A stretch of DNA of 36,069 nt from positions 1-36,069 of the forward strand of contig PWGX01000034.1 of assembly GCA_003554615.1 (NCBI GenBank), given 5' to 3'. Made by a program: the position numbers and the translations under genes. Source of the stretch: Syntrophomonadaceae bacterium (GTDB lineage Bacteria; Bacillota; Dethiobacteria; DTU022). Below the pieces are notes generated by a model. It was not told where the DNA came from. It was given only the letters and a program-made list of their open reading frames with translations, and did no database searches. Shown here piece by piece: positions 18,860 to 28,270 of the stretch. Each line of letters starts with the position of its first letter. Position 1 is the first letter of the stretch.

Positions 18860-19966
18860 ATGAAACGCAAAAAGGTGGCGGTTGTATTCGGCGGGCGTTC
18901 CGGAGAGCATGTTGTTTCTCTTCGCTCCGCCGCATCAATCATGGAGGCAATTGACAAGGAAAAGTATGAAATTGTCCCAATTGGTATTACCAGGGAGGGA
19001 TCCTGGTTGACCGGCCCGGATGCCTGGCTGGCACTGTGGGAAAACCGCCCACCCCGGGAGGCTACGTCAGCAGTAATCTTAACTGATCCAAACCGCCCCG
19101 GGCTGCTTGTGCAGTCGGCAATCTCCCCTTCAGAGTGGATGCACCACCCCCTTGATCTGGTTTTCCCCGTCCTGCACGGCACGTATGGCGAAGACGGAAC
19201 CATCCAGGGGTTATTTGAAATGGCCGGCATACCTTATGTTGGTTCCGGCGTCCTGGCTTCAAGTGTAGCCATGGACAAGGTAATTATGAAAAACCTGTTT
19301 AAAGATAACGGCCTGCCGGTAGCTCCGTTTATCTTTTTTTACCGCTGGGACTGGACCGGCAATGAGCACCACTGGACTGGCCGGGTTAAAGAAGAAATTG
19401 GTTTGCCCTGCTTTGTTAAACCGGCCAACCTGGGATCTAGCGTTGGCATAACCAAGGTCCGAACTGAAGACAAACTAGGTGCTGCCGTTGAAGAAGCGTT
19501 GCTGTATGATGAAAAGGTAATCATTGAGACTTTTTTGGAGGGCAGGGAAATTGAATGCAGTGTTCTGGGCGATATAAATCCAGCGACTTCCCGCCCGGGG
19601 GAAGTAGTTCCCTGCAATGAATTTTATGATTACCGGGCCAAATATATTGATGATCGGTCTGAACTGGTAATACCGGTAGAATTGGGGGAAAAGCTAGAAG
19701 CCATGGTCAGGGATTACTCTGCAAAGGCTTTTAAAGCTGTCGAGGCCAGCGGATTAGCAAGGGTAGACTTTTTTGTCAATACGCTAACCGAAACTGTAAC
19801 TTTAATAGAAATCAACACTATTCCCGGTTTTACCAGCATAAGCATGTACCCAAAACTTTGGGAGGCCAGCGGCGTCAGGTATGACGAACTGGTGAGCAAA
19901 CTGCTGGAATTTGCAGAAAGCCGTTTTCAGCGCCGCCGGGCTTTAATGGTTTCACCGCCTGAATAG
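18860..19966 (+). CDS. ddl: D-alanine--D-alanine ligase
   Basis: An ATP-grasp ligase that makes the D-Ala-D-Ala dipeptide for peptidoglycan. Seen are F-G-G-R-S-G-E-H near the N-terminus, H-G-T-Y-G-E-D-G-T-I-Q-G, K-P-A-N-L-G-S-S-V-G and the metal site E-I-N-T-I-P-G-F. The omega-loop reads F-Y-D-Y-R-A-K-Y, with tyrosines typical of D-Ala-D-Ala ligases rather than the vancomycin-resistance D-Ala-D-Lac type. ATG 18860 gives 368 residues; GGGGAG at 18842-18847 is a little far, and an in-frame TTG at 18848 is too close to it. Length is typical of clostridial Ddl. Confidence 0.94.
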   Translation: MKRKKVAVVFGGRSGEHVVSLRSAASIMEAIDKEKYEIVPIGITREGSWLTGPDAWLALWENRPPREATSAVILTDPNRPGLLVQSAISPSEWMHHPLDLVFPVLHGTYGEDGTIQGLFEMAGIPYVGSGVLASSVAMDKVIMKNLFKDNGLPVAPFIFFYRWDWTGNEHHWTGRVKEEIGLPCFVKPANLGSSVGITKVRTEDKLGAAVEEALLYDEKVIIETFLEGREIECSVLGDINPATSRPGEVVPCNEFYDYRAKYIDDRSELVIPVELGEKLEAMVRDYSAKAFKAVEASGLARVDFFVNTLTETVTLIEINTIPGFTSISMYPKLWEASGVRYDELVSKLLEFAESRFQRRRALMVSPPE

Positions 19967-19999
19967 TTAACGGGCGGGTAATGAAAACACCATAATGGG

Positions 20000-20695
20000 G
20001 TGAGTGCTATTAATATTAAAGAAGAGCGACAGCAATCCTTTTTTGATATAATGAGCGGCCGGGACGCTTCTCCATCGGAACCGGAACAGGCAGGCCTTGC
20101 TGCTTCCGGAAATGATAAAGAAGCGGAACTGGACCAGCTTAAGGAAGAAGCTCTTTCCTGCAGGCGCTGTTCTTTGAGGCAGGGCTGCCGCCAGGTTGTA
20201 TTTGGAGTAGGAAACCCCAATGCCCGCCTGATGCTGGTTGGAGAAGGACCCGGCAGTGATGAAGATCGGCAGGGGGAGCCTTTTGTCGGCCGCGCCGGAC
20301 AGTTGTTGAACCGGATATTGCAGGCAGCAAAGATGAATCGAGATGATGTTTATATAGCCAATGTTGTCAAATGCCGCCCCCCCAACAACAGGTTACCGGT
20401 GCAGCCGGAAATAGATGCCTGCCTGCCTTACCTGCAAAAGCAAATCGAGCTGATAGACCCGGAATTAGTAATTTGCCTTGGATCCCTTGCCACTAAGAGC
20501 TTGATCGACAAAAATGCCAGTATAACGCGATCCCGGGGATGCTGGCGGAAAATTGGGAGCCGGCGGTACATGGCTACATTTCACCCTGCCGCCCTGCTCA
20601 GGGATCCCGGAAAAAAGAAACTGGTATGGGATGATTTTAAGGAAGTGATAAAAGCTTATAATAACCCCGATAACGGAGGGTCAGTCAATGAGTAA
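20000..20695 (+). CDS. Uracil-DNA glycosylase, family 4 (iron-sulfur)
   Basis: Removes uracil from DNA in base excision repair. Motif G-E-G-P-G-S-D-E-D near residue 78 and the C-terminal F-H-P-A-A-L-L-R are family 4 marks, as is the F-V-G-R-A-G-Q-L-L segment. Candidate [4Fe-4S] cysteines are C-R-R-C, V-K-C-R-P-P and the Cys in D-A-C-L-P-Y-L. The first 45 residues are a charged extension not in the fold. The GTG start has GGGG just before it. The 3' end overlaps the response regulator gene by 8 bases, so they are probably co-transcribed. Confidence 0.92.
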   Translation: MSAINIKEERQQSFFDIMSGRDASPSEPEQAGLAASGNDKEAELDQLKEEALSCRRCSLRQGCRQVVFGVGNPNARLMLVGEGPGSDEDRQGEPFVGRAGQLLNRILQAAKMNRDDVYIANVVKCRPPNNRLPVQPEIDACLPYLQKQIELIDPELVICLGSLATKSLIDKNASITRSRGCWRKIGSRRYMATFHPAALLRDPGKKKLVWDDFKEVIKAYNNPDNGGSVNE

Positions 20696-21380
20696 CGAAC
20701 TGGTTTTGATTGTTGACGACGAAAAGACGCTGGTCAAGGCTTTAACTTTTAACCTGGAAAAAGAAGGGTTCAAGGTTGAGGCGGCTTATGACGGTGAGGA
20801 AGCTTTGGAGAAAGTTTTTTCTTTGAAACCGGACGTAGTGGTGCTGGACTTAATGTTACCTGAAGTCGATGGTTTTGAAGTCTGCCGCCGGATCAGGAAG
20901 AAGCTGGATGTGCCAATAATTATGCTTACAGCGCGCAGCGAAGATATTGACAAGGTCCTTGGCCTGGAACTCGGCGCCGATGATTACCTGACCAAGCCTT
21001 TCAATTCTAGAGAGCTTGTAGCCCGGATTAAGGCAATACTAAGGCGCAGCACAACTACGGAAGAAGAATCAAAAAAACAAATCCAAATCGGCAAGCTCCA
21101 AATCGACCTGTTGCAGCACCGGGTGCGCCTCGGGGAGAAAGAGATCAGTTTAACTTCAAAAGAATTTGCCCTGCTCAGTTTCCTGGCTGTTAATGCCGGC
21201 AATGTCTATTCCCGTGAGCAGCTTTTAGCCCAGGTATGGGGTTATGATTACTATGGCGATGTCCGGACTGTGGATGTTCATATCAGACACCTGAGGGAAA
21301 AAATAGAAACCGATCCGGCCAACCCGGAGTATATTATTACTGTTTGGGGTACGGGTTATAAACTCAGGGAGGACCTTTGA
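20688..21380 (+). CDS. OmpR/PhoB-family response regulator (WalR/PhoP-like)
   Basis: A two-domain DNA-binding regulator of 230 residues. The receiver domain has the acidic pair Asp10/Asp11, the phosphorylation site Asp54 in V-V-V-L-D-L-M-L-P and the T-K-P-F lysine motif. A winged-helix output domain fills the C-terminal half, ending V-D-V-H-I-R-H-L-R-E-K-I ... V-W-G-T-G-Y-K. The receiver is close in feel to WalR (YycF). GGAGG lies 8-10 bases before ATG. The stop overlaps the kinase start, so the partner is clear. Confidence 0.94.
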   Translation: MSNELVLIVDDEKTLVKALTFNLEKEGFKVEAAYDGEEALEKVFSLKPDVVVLDLMLPEVDGFEVCRRIRKKLDVPIIMLTARSEDIDKVLGLELGADDYLTKPFNSRELVARIKAILRRSTTTEEESKKQIQIGKLQIDLLQHRVRLGEKEISLTSKEFALLSFLAVNAGNVYSREQLLAQVWGYDYYGDVRTVDVHIRHLREKIETDPANPEYIITVWGTGYKLREDL

Positions 21381-22792
21381 TGCCGAGGTTTTACAGTATC
21401 CGCTTTCGCCTGACCGCCGTATTCCTGGCAATTATCCTGGCTGTTATGTTGATTATCAGCCTCTTTTTGTACTCAACCCTGGAACGCTATCATATGAATA
21501 ACTTGCTGGAACACCTTCAGCGGACCGGTTTCCTGGCCTCTGAATTCCTGGTTGGACACCTGCGGGGCCAGATAGATACCGTGCGCCTTAGTTCCCTGGC
21601 GGAGAATATCAGCCGCCAGGCCGGCGCCAGGGTGGTGTTCATCGATGACCAGGGGACCGTAGTCGGAGATTCGGTTCGGGTCGGCGGTCTTTTAAATCAA
21701 ACCCTTGAACATGAAGATGTAAATACAGCTCTTGTTGGTGAAGTAAGCAGCAGTGTTACCTACAGCGAACGGATAGGCCATCAGATAAAGCAGATGGCCA
21801 TACCGGTTAAAGAAGAAAACGGCGACATAATCGGGGTGATCTTTCTTTCCACCTCGCTTGAAGACGTCTATCAAACCCTTGCCGACATCCGTTTGTTTTT
21901 GTTTTTATCAACGGTTCTGGCTATGGCGATCGTCGGGGGCGGCTCTGTTGCCCTGGCCCGCCGCTTCACCGGTCCGCTGGAAGAACTCACTAATGCAGCC
22001 AGGAAAATGTCGGAAGGAAACCTTGATCAGCACATTGAATTCACTTCGGGCGATGAAATCGGCCGCCTGGCGGATCAATTCAATGTCATGGCCAAGCGGC
22101 TTAACTATTATACCAATAACCTGAAAAAATTTGCCGCAGATGTGGCCCATGAAGTCCGCACTCCGTTAACGACAATGAGCCTTCTAACCAAGGCCCTTAA
22201 AGAACATGATATGGATCCCCAACAGCAAAAAGAATTTGTTGAAGATCTTGACAATGAACTCGATCGCTTAGTTCAGCTGGTTAATGATTTGCTTGAACTG
22301 TCCAAGCTGGAAAAGAACCAGGTTGAATACGAAGAGGTTACCATGAACTTTCTGCTCAGGGATATGATCAGGGAGCACAAGTATCGCTTCAGTCAGGCCG
22401 GCCTGGACCTGATTGATTTTATCCCTGATGAGATGCTTAAAGTTTCAGCCGTATCGATGCAGCTGCGCCAGGTTGTTTCCAACCTGCTCGACAATGCCCT
22501 CAACTATACTCCTGCGGGAGGTTCGGTTACGGTATCTTTATTTCAGGAAGGCGATGAAGTAATCACCAAGATTGAGGATACCGGAAGCGGCATCCCCAAG
22601 GAAGATCAAAGCTTCATCTTTGAACGTTTTTACCGTGTTGACAAAGCCCGATCCAGGGAAGTCGGAGGGACCGGCCTGGGTCTGGCCATTGTCAGTGAAA
22701 TTGTGGCCAAACACAACGGACGAGTGTGGGTGGAAAGCGAAGAAGGCCGGGGAAGCAGTTTTTATTTTGCCCTTCCCGCTGTTAAAAACTAG
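21380..22792 (+). CDS. Membrane sensor histidine kinase (HAMP-HisKA-HATPase)
   Basis: Partner kinase of the preceding regulator, 470 residues. Two membrane segments (about residues 10-30 and 172-196) enclose an extracytoplasmic sensor of about 140 residues, resembling a Cache/PAS-like domain. A HAMP linker follows, then HisKA with phospho-acceptor His257 in V-A-H-E-V-R-T-P-L, and an ATPase domain with N-L-L-D-N-A-L-N-Y, E-D-T-G-S-G-I-P and G-G-T-G-L-G-L. There is no cytoplasmic PAS domain, unlike Bacillus WalK. ATG 21380 overlaps the regulator stop (TGATG), with AGGGAGGA upstream. The signal is unknown. Confidence 0.93.
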   Translation: MPRFYSIRFRLTAVFLAIILAVMLIISLFLYSTLERYHMNNLLEHLQRTGFLASEFLVGHLRGQIDTVRLSSLAENISRQAGARVVFIDDQGTVVGDSVRVGGLLNQTLEHEDVNTALVGEVSSSVTYSERIGHQIKQMAIPVKEENGDIIGVIFLSTSLEDVYQTLADIRLFLFLSTVLAMAIVGGGSVALARRFTGPLEELTNAARKMSEGNLDQHIEFTSGDEIGRLADQFNVMAKRLNYYTNNLKKFAADVAHEVRTPLTTMSLLTKALKEHDMDPQQQKEFVEDLDNELDRLVQLVNDLLELSKLEKNQVEYEEVTMNFLLRDMIREHKYRFSQAGLDLIDFIPDEMLKVSAVSMQLRQVVSNLLDNALNYTPAGGSVTVSLFQEGDEVITKIEDTGSGIPKEDQSFIFERFYRVDKARSREVGGTGLGLAIVSEIVAKHNGRVWVESEEGRGSSFYFALPAVKN

Positions 22793-22911
22793 AATTGTTA
22801 TAGAAACTTAACCGGGTTTCAATAATTTTTAAAGATTTTGGTTTTCGATAAGAGCCATTGTTATGATACAATACTTTACACTCTGGTTTTGATTTCCGGG
22901 GGTGTTATTTG

Positions 22912-24957
22912 ATGAAGAAGATGCAGCCTTTTTATTATATGATTGCCCTGGCCGGCATATTTATGCTAGCCGGTGCATATCTATTAATTATGCAGCTGTT
23001 GCCTGCTCCTGAACAAACAGGGGTGACGGTTGAACCTCAAAGCCCCGACGAAGGAGGGGCATTATATGATCTCTGGTTTACCAGCGCAGAAATATATGAT
23101 CTTAGTATTGACCATAATTTAACCGGAATACTTTTTAGCACTGATGAAAAAATGGTCAGTCTCCTGGATCAAGAACGTAAATTGCGCTGGGATAAAAGCT
23201 TTTCGACGGCCCCGAAACAGGCCAAGCTATCTTCCGGCGGGAATTATGTGGTTACCGGAACGGAAGGAGGGCTGCTCTACTTTACTTCAACCGACCAGGA
23301 ATTTTCCTGGGAAAAGGAGGGCCTGCCCGTAAGACATATCGCAATAGCCCCCAATGCCAACTGGGTGGCTGCTGCCCGTTCTGAAGAAAGTAATGAAAAT
23401 CACCAGATTGAATTTTACAGCCGCGATGGAGAGAAAAAGTGGGCCCTTGAAAGCGGGCCGCTTAAAAATCTGTTTCTTTCAAGTGAATACCTTGAACAGG
23501 CCAGTATATTCTACACCCACATGCAGGGCGATCAACCTGTTTTTACTGCGGTTAATCTTGATGGGGAAGAACTCTGGTCGTATGAAAACAAGCACCTTGC
23601 CGCAATCTCCAGGCATGGCAGCCGCATGGCGGCGGCAGATGGCAAAAACCTGACGGTTTACGATTCCCAGGGGCAGCCTTTATGGGAAATTGAGCTTCCT
23701 TTTGAACCTCAAACCGTTTTGTTTAATCCCCAAAATTATAACCGGATCCTGGTTTATGGAAATCAGGAAGGCGCAGAAGATAATTTGTATTACTATGACC
23801 TTACTGACGGCATGTTGTGGAATAAACGGGTCGCCGATGGATCGCTTTTTTCATTTACTGCCGATGGCCAGTATATCGTTTGCAGCTCATGGCGCCATTA
23901 CCGGGAAGATTACACCCATATGAAAATATTGGATCGGCAGGGAAACGAGGTTAACAGCTGGGAAGTGGCCATGCGGGTGGAAAAACTGCTGAAATCTGGA
24001 CACCCCCATTTAGTCGTGGTTAGTGGTGAAGATGGCTATATTGATTTGATTAACCTGGAGCCGCTCCTGGCTGAAACTGAAAATGACATAGCAACTGTGT
24101 CCATCTATAACCCGGTTTCTACCGAACAAAAAACAGATGAGATAAAAGTCCCTCTTTATTTTATTGATGAAAACTCCAATTTGGTTCCTGTTACCAGGTC
24201 GATCAGCGATGCAGACAACCCGATCCAGGCTGCTTTGGAAGAATTGATCCGCGGTCCCGCCCGGGGCAGTGCCCTTTACAGGACAATTCCCCAAAAAGAT
24301 GCCTCCATTGATGCTGATTTTTCTGAAGAACAAGGCCTGCTCAAGCTTGAAATTTCTCCTGAACTGGCCGAGTTAAGCGGCGGCGCCCAGAGCACTACTG
24401 CTCTTGATTCACTGCTGCTTACAATAAGCTCTTTCTCTGAAGTCGAAGAGATTATGTTAATGGTCGACGGAGAATCCCTTGAAACTTTTGGAGAAGATTT
24501 AGAACTAAGTCAACCCCTCAGCCCTTACCGCTGGGATAAGCCGGTCTATAAGCCGGTCATGAGCGGGAACCGCTACTACTTGAAGGTACAGGAAGCAGCC
24601 CTGGAAAACGGAGAAGAAGCCGATTTGCAGGATCTTGTAGAGCAGACCCTTCTGGCCTGCCGGGCTCTTCCGTTTGTACCTTCCACCCTTGAACTAATTG
24701 ATCTGAGAATTTCTCGGGAGCAAATCCAAATCAACCTGGCCGATTCGTTTAAGCGAATTTTTCCAGAGAAAATCGGTGAACAGAAAAAGCTGCAATCTGA
24801 ATTGGTTTTGGATGCCCTGTTTATGACCGTGTTTGAAAACAACAGGGTGCAAAGAGTTGAAGTCCTGGTGGAAGGCGAAGAATGGGATCCTCCTGCCGGT
24901 TATCCTTCCCTGGGCCGCTTTCATCATCGCCCTTACTTTGTTAACCCGGAACAGTAA
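22912..24957 (+). CDS. Membrane-anchored beta-propeller plus GerMN domain protein
   Basis: A 681-residue extracytoplasmic protein with an N-terminal uncleaved-looking membrane anchor (residues 6-30). Residues about 45-390 show repeated W- and D-G-containing beta units (for example Q-E-F-S-W-E-K, K-K-W-A-L-E, E-E-L-W-S-Y, Q-P-L-W-E-I) typical of a PQQ/WD-like propeller. Residues about 410-540 form a GerMN domain (V-P-L-Y-F-I-D-E-N-S-N-L-V-P-V, L-I-R-G-P, V-D-G-E-S); residues 545-681 look like a second, diverged GerMN copy. ATG 22912 follows GGGGGTG. It lies 116 bases after the sensor kinase; actinobacterial LpqB has the same two domain types and sits after the MtrAB two-component system. Function is inferred only: a modulator of the kinase or envelope/spore factor. 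Confidence 0.75.
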   Translation: MKKMQPFYYMIALAGIFMLAGAYLLIMQLLPAPEQTGVTVEPQSPDEGGALYDLWFTSAEIYDLSIDHNLTGILFSTDEKMVSLLDQERKLRWDKSFSTAPKQAKLSSGGNYVVTGTEGGLLYFTSTDQEFSWEKEGLPVRHIAIAPNANWVAAARSEESNENHQIEFYSRDGEKKWALESGPLKNLFLSSEYLEQASIFYTHMQGDQPVFTAVNLDGEELWSYENKHLAAISRHGSRMAAADGKNLTVYDSQGQPLWEIELPFEPQTVLFNPQNYNRILVYGNQEGAEDNLYYYDLTDGMLWNKRVADGSLFSFTADGQYIVCSSWRHYREDYTHMKILDRQGNEVNSWEVAMRVEKLLKSGHPHLVVVSGEDGYIDLINLEPLLAETENDIATVSIYNPVSTEQKTDEIKVPLYFIDENSNLVPVTRSISDADNPIQAALEELIRGPARGSALYRTIPQKDASIDADFSEEQGLLKLEISPELAELSGGAQSTTALDSLLLTISSFSEVEEIMLMVDGESLETFGEDLELSQPLSPYRWDKPVYKPVMSGNRYYLKVQEAALENGEEADLQDLVEQTLLACRALPFVPSTLELIDLRISREQIQINLADSFKRIFPEKIGEQKKLQSELVLDALFMTVFENNRVQRVEVLVEGEEWDPPAGYPSLGRFHHRPYFVNPEQ

Positions 24958-24967
24958 GGAAAAATAT

Positions 24968-24996
24968 TTGTCAATTACTCTTCTTTAAGCTAAAAT
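24968..24996 (+). promoter_or_regulatory. Sigma-A promoter for argS
   Basis: TTGTCA at 24968-24973 and TAAAAT at 24991-24996 have the ideal 17-base spacing and lie about 28 bases before the argS ATG. No T-box is present in this short leader. Confidence 0.7.
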
Positions 24997-25024
24997 AATG
25001 GATAAAGTGCCAAGGAGATAACAT

Positions 25025-26734
25025 ATGCAGAAGCTTAGAGAAGAAATCGGAAAAGTCTTAGCGCCGCTTGTCGAAATGGAAGCAAGCCAGGTCCTGGAGT
25101 TGCTGGAAGTTCCACCGGAACCGGAATACGGAGATCTGGCTTTCCCCTGTTTTACACTTGCCAAAAAAATGAAAAAGTCTCCCCCGGCGATTGCCAAAGA
25201 ACTGGGCGATAAATTGTCCGGCCAAAAAGGCCGGCTCTGGGAAAAGGCCGAGCCCAGGGGACCATACCTCAATTTTTATATAGCCCCGAAAAACTACAGT
25301 TTCGAAGTGTTGAAAAAAGTTTGGGAAGAAGAAGAGCAGTTCGGGCACACAAATATTGGCAATGGGCAAAATGTTACTATCGACTACTCTTCTCCCAATA
25401 TAGCCAAACCGTTTGGTGTCGGTCATATCCGCTCCACGGTGATCGGGCATTCTCTTTACCTTATTTACAGGGCCCTTGGTTATAGCAGTATTGGTATAAA
25501 CCATCTTGGAGACTGGGGTACCCAGTTTGGCAAACTGATCGTGGCCTTCAAGCACTGGGGCGAAGAGGGCAAACTAAAAGAAGATCCCGTGGATTACCTG
25601 TACCGGCTATATGTTCAGTTTCATCAGGAAGTTGAAGAAAACCCTGATCTGGACGACGAAGCCCGGTCCTGGTTCAAGAGGCTGGAAAGTGGAGATCAAG
25701 AAGCGGTTTCTTACTGGGAACACTTCAGGAAACTCAGCCTGGAAGCCTATGCTTCGATTTACAGCAGGCTGGGGATAGAGTTTGAGTATTACCACGGTGA
25801 AAGCCATTATAACCAGATGCTGGATCGGGTTATCAACCTGGTCCAGGAACAGGGGATTGCCAAAGAAAGCGAAGGGGCATTAATAGTCGACCTGGAACAA
25901 TATGATCTTCCCCCGGTGATGCTTCGGAAAAAGGACGGCGCGACCCTCTATATTACCCGGGATCTGGCAGCGGCAATTTACCGGAAGGAAACTTTTGACT
26001 TTGCCCGTTCGCTTTACGTTGTTGGAGCAGAGCAGACCCTGCACTTCCAGCAGCTTTTTAAAGTCCTGGAACTGCTCGGGTTTGAATGGGCGTCTAACTG
26101 TGTCCACGTGCCTTTTGGCATGATTCGCTTTAAAGAAGGCCGCATGTCTACCAGGGCCGGTAAAATAATTTTGCTGGAAGAAGTCCTGGATCGGGCGGTT
26201 GAAATGGCCCGCGAGATTATCGAAGAGAAGAACCCCGACCTGGAAAATAAAGACAGCGCCGCTGAAGCAGTGGGCCTGGGGGCAGTTCGTTTTGGAGACT
26301 TAAGCAACGACCGGGTTAAAAACATTGAATTTGACTGGGAAAAAGTGCTGGACTTTTCAGGAGAAACGGCGGCCTATATCCAGTATGCCCATGCCAGGAT
26401 TTGCAGTATTATCCGCAAAGCGGGTTCCGATTTACCTGCCTGGGATGATAACGCCGCTTCCCTATTGGAAAAGGAAGAAGAAATTACCCTGGTTAAGACC
26501 CTGGCCCAGTTGCCTGAAAAGATTTTTGATTCGGCTGAAAGCTATAAACCCTCTATCCTGGCCCGCTACCTGATCGATGTGGCCCGGGAATTTAATCGTT
26601 TTTACCATAATTGCCCTGTCCTGAGCAGCGAGCCGGGAGTACAGCAAGCCCGGTTGCTATTGATCAATGCTACCAGGCAGGTGCTGGCTAATGGACTGGG
26701 CCTGCTAGGGATTGTTGCTCCGGAAGAAATGTAA
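25025..26734 (+). CDS. argS: Arginyl-tRNA synthetase
   Basis: Class I aminoacyl-tRNA synthetase charging tRNA-Arg. The HIGH-type signature is in F-G-V-G-H-I-R-S-T; the KMSKS-type loop reads G-R-M-S-T-R-A-G, the variant usual for ArgRS. The N-terminal ArgRS additional domain and the C-terminal helical anticodon-binding (DALR) domain are both present; 569 residues is a normal length. AAGGAGAT precedes ATG by about 7 bases. serS follows after 21 bases, so the pair is likely one transcript. Confidence 0.96.
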   Translation: MQKLREEIGKVLAPLVEMEASQVLELLEVPPEPEYGDLAFPCFTLAKKMKKSPPAIAKELGDKLSGQKGRLWEKAEPRGPYLNFYIAPKNYSFEVLKKVWEEEEQFGHTNIGNGQNVTIDYSSPNIAKPFGVGHIRSTVIGHSLYLIYRALGYSSIGINHLGDWGTQFGKLIVAFKHWGEEGKLKEDPVDYLYRLYVQFHQEVEENPDLDDEARSWFKRLESGDQEAVSYWEHFRKLSLEAYASIYSRLGIEFEYYHGESHYNQMLDRVINLVQEQGIAKESEGALIVDLEQYDLPPVMLRKKDGATLYITRDLAAAIYRKETFDFARSLYVVGAEQTLHFQQLFKVLELLGFEWASNCVHVPFGMIRFKEGRMSTRAGKIILLEEVLDRAVEMAREIIEEKNPDLENKDSAAEAVGLGAVRFGDLSNDRVKNIEFDWEKVLDFSGETAAYIQYAHARICSIIRKAGSDLPAWDDNAASLLEKEEEITLVKTLAQLPEKIFDSAESYKPSILARYLIDVAREFNRFYHNCPVLSSEPGVQQARLLLINATRQVLANGLGLLGIVAPEEM

Positions 26735-26755
26735 CAGTTTAGGGGAGGTTAAATT

Positions 26756-28033
26756 ATGCTGGATTTAAAATTTGTCCGGGAGAACCCGGACCTTGTTCGT
26801 CAGGCGATGGAACTCAAGGGCGAAGACGCTGACCTCGACGGCCTGCTGGCGAAAGATGGTGAACGGCGCAGCCTGCTTAAAGAAGTGGAAGAGCTTAAAC
26901 AAATTCGCAACCGGGTTTCCAAGGAAATTGGGCAGGCCGGCGGAGATAGTGAAGCGGTTGAAGCCAAAAAAGCGGAAATGCGTGAAGGGTCGGCCAAAAT
27001 TAAGGAGCTTGATGAACAGCTTCGCCAAATTGACAGCGAGATGGAGCAGCTACTGCTTAACCTTCCCAACCTTCCCGATCCTGTCGTGCCCCGGGGCAGC
27101 GATGAATCAGATAATGTTGAAGTGCGCTCCTGGGGAAGCCGCCCGGAGTTTGACTTTACGCCCCTGGCTCACTGGGATATTGGAGCCCACCTTGATATTA
27201 TTGATTTCCCAAGGGCCGGCAAAATAACCGGCAGCCGCTTTGCCCTCTATTACGGGGCCGGGGCCAGGCTTGAACGGGCTCTGTTTAATTTTATGCTCGA
27301 CCTGCATACAGCAGAACATGGTTACCGGGAAGTTTTCCCCCCTTTCCTGGTCAATGCGGCAAGCATGACCGGAACCGGCCAGCTGCCCAAATTTGCCGAA
27401 GATGCCTTCCGGGTTGAAGGGACCGATTTGTACCTGATTCCCACTGCGGAAGTGCCTGTTACCAACCTGCACCGGGACGAGATCCTTGATGCCGAACAGC
27501 TCCCCTTATACTACTGCGCCTACAGTGCCTGTTTCAGGGCTGAAGCCGGAGCTCACGGCCGGGATACCCGGGGCCTGATCCGCCAGCACCAGTTTAACAA
27601 GGTGGAGTTGGTCAAATTTGTCCGCCCGGAAGAATCCATGAACGAACTGGAGTCTTTGACCCGTGATGCTGAAAAAGTCCTGCAGCTCTTGGAGCTGCCT
27701 TACCGGGTCATGTTAATGTGCAGTGGGGATCTTGGTTTTGCCCCCGCCAAAAAATATGACCTGGAAGTGTGGTTGCCGGCTGCCGGCACTTACCGCGAAA
27801 TATCCTCCTGCAGTAACTTCACCGATTTTCAAGCCCGCCGGGCTGGAATCAGGTACCGGCCGGAAACCGGTAAAAAAGCGCAGTTTGTCCACACCCTGAA
27901 TGGTTCGGGGGTGGCAATAGGCAGGACGGTAGCCTCCATTCTTGAAAATTACCAGCAGAAGGACGGGAGCGTTGTTATTCCAAAAGTCCTGCGCCCCTAC
28001 TTTGACGGCCGGGAGTGCATCACAGCAGGTTAA
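26756..28033 (+). CDS. serS: Seryl-tRNA synthetase
   Basis: Class II synthetase charging tRNA-Ser (and tRNA-Sec, relevant to the selenoprotein gene in this window). The N-terminal 110 residues are charged, forming the long coiled-coil arm. Motif 2 is seen in C-F-R-A-E-A-G and R-G-L-I-R-Q-H-Q-F, and motif 3 in the C-terminal G-S-G-V-A-I-G-R segment. AGGGGAGG at 26741-26748 supports ATG. Length of 425 is normal. Confidence 0.96.
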   Translation: MLDLKFVRENPDLVRQAMELKGEDADLDGLLAKDGERRSLLKEVEELKQIRNRVSKEIGQAGGDSEAVEAKKAEMREGSAKIKELDEQLRQIDSEMEQLLLNLPNLPDPVVPRGSDESDNVEVRSWGSRPEFDFTPLAHWDIGAHLDIIDFPRAGKITGSRFALYYGAGARLERALFNFMLDLHTAEHGYREVFPPFLVNAASMTGTGQLPKFAEDAFRVEGTDLYLIPTAEVPVTNLHRDEILDAEQLPLYYCAYSACFRAEAGAHGRDTRGLIRQHQFNKVELVKFVRPEESMNELESLTRDAEKVLQLLELPYRVMLMCSGDLGFAPAKKYDLEVWLPAAGTYREISSCSNFTDFQARRAGIRYRPETGKKAQFVHTLNGSGVAIGRTVASILENYQQKDGSVVIPKVLRPYFDGRECITAG

Positions 28034-28270
28034 TGTTTTTAATAAATTCTATACAGCTGGAACTAATTAAAAGAAGAACCGGTTACAGATGGTCGAAAAA
28101 CGTAAAGGTATAAGTACGTGTGTTTGCATTATATGCTCCTCCCCGGGCGGGAAAAGCCCCCAACCCGGTAGTAGATCCTTTTCTATGGCAATTCGGCTGT
28201 TTTCCTTAATTGAAATTGCAAGGCAAGTTACAAGGAGCAATTACAGTAATCAGAAAGGAGAAGAAAACCA

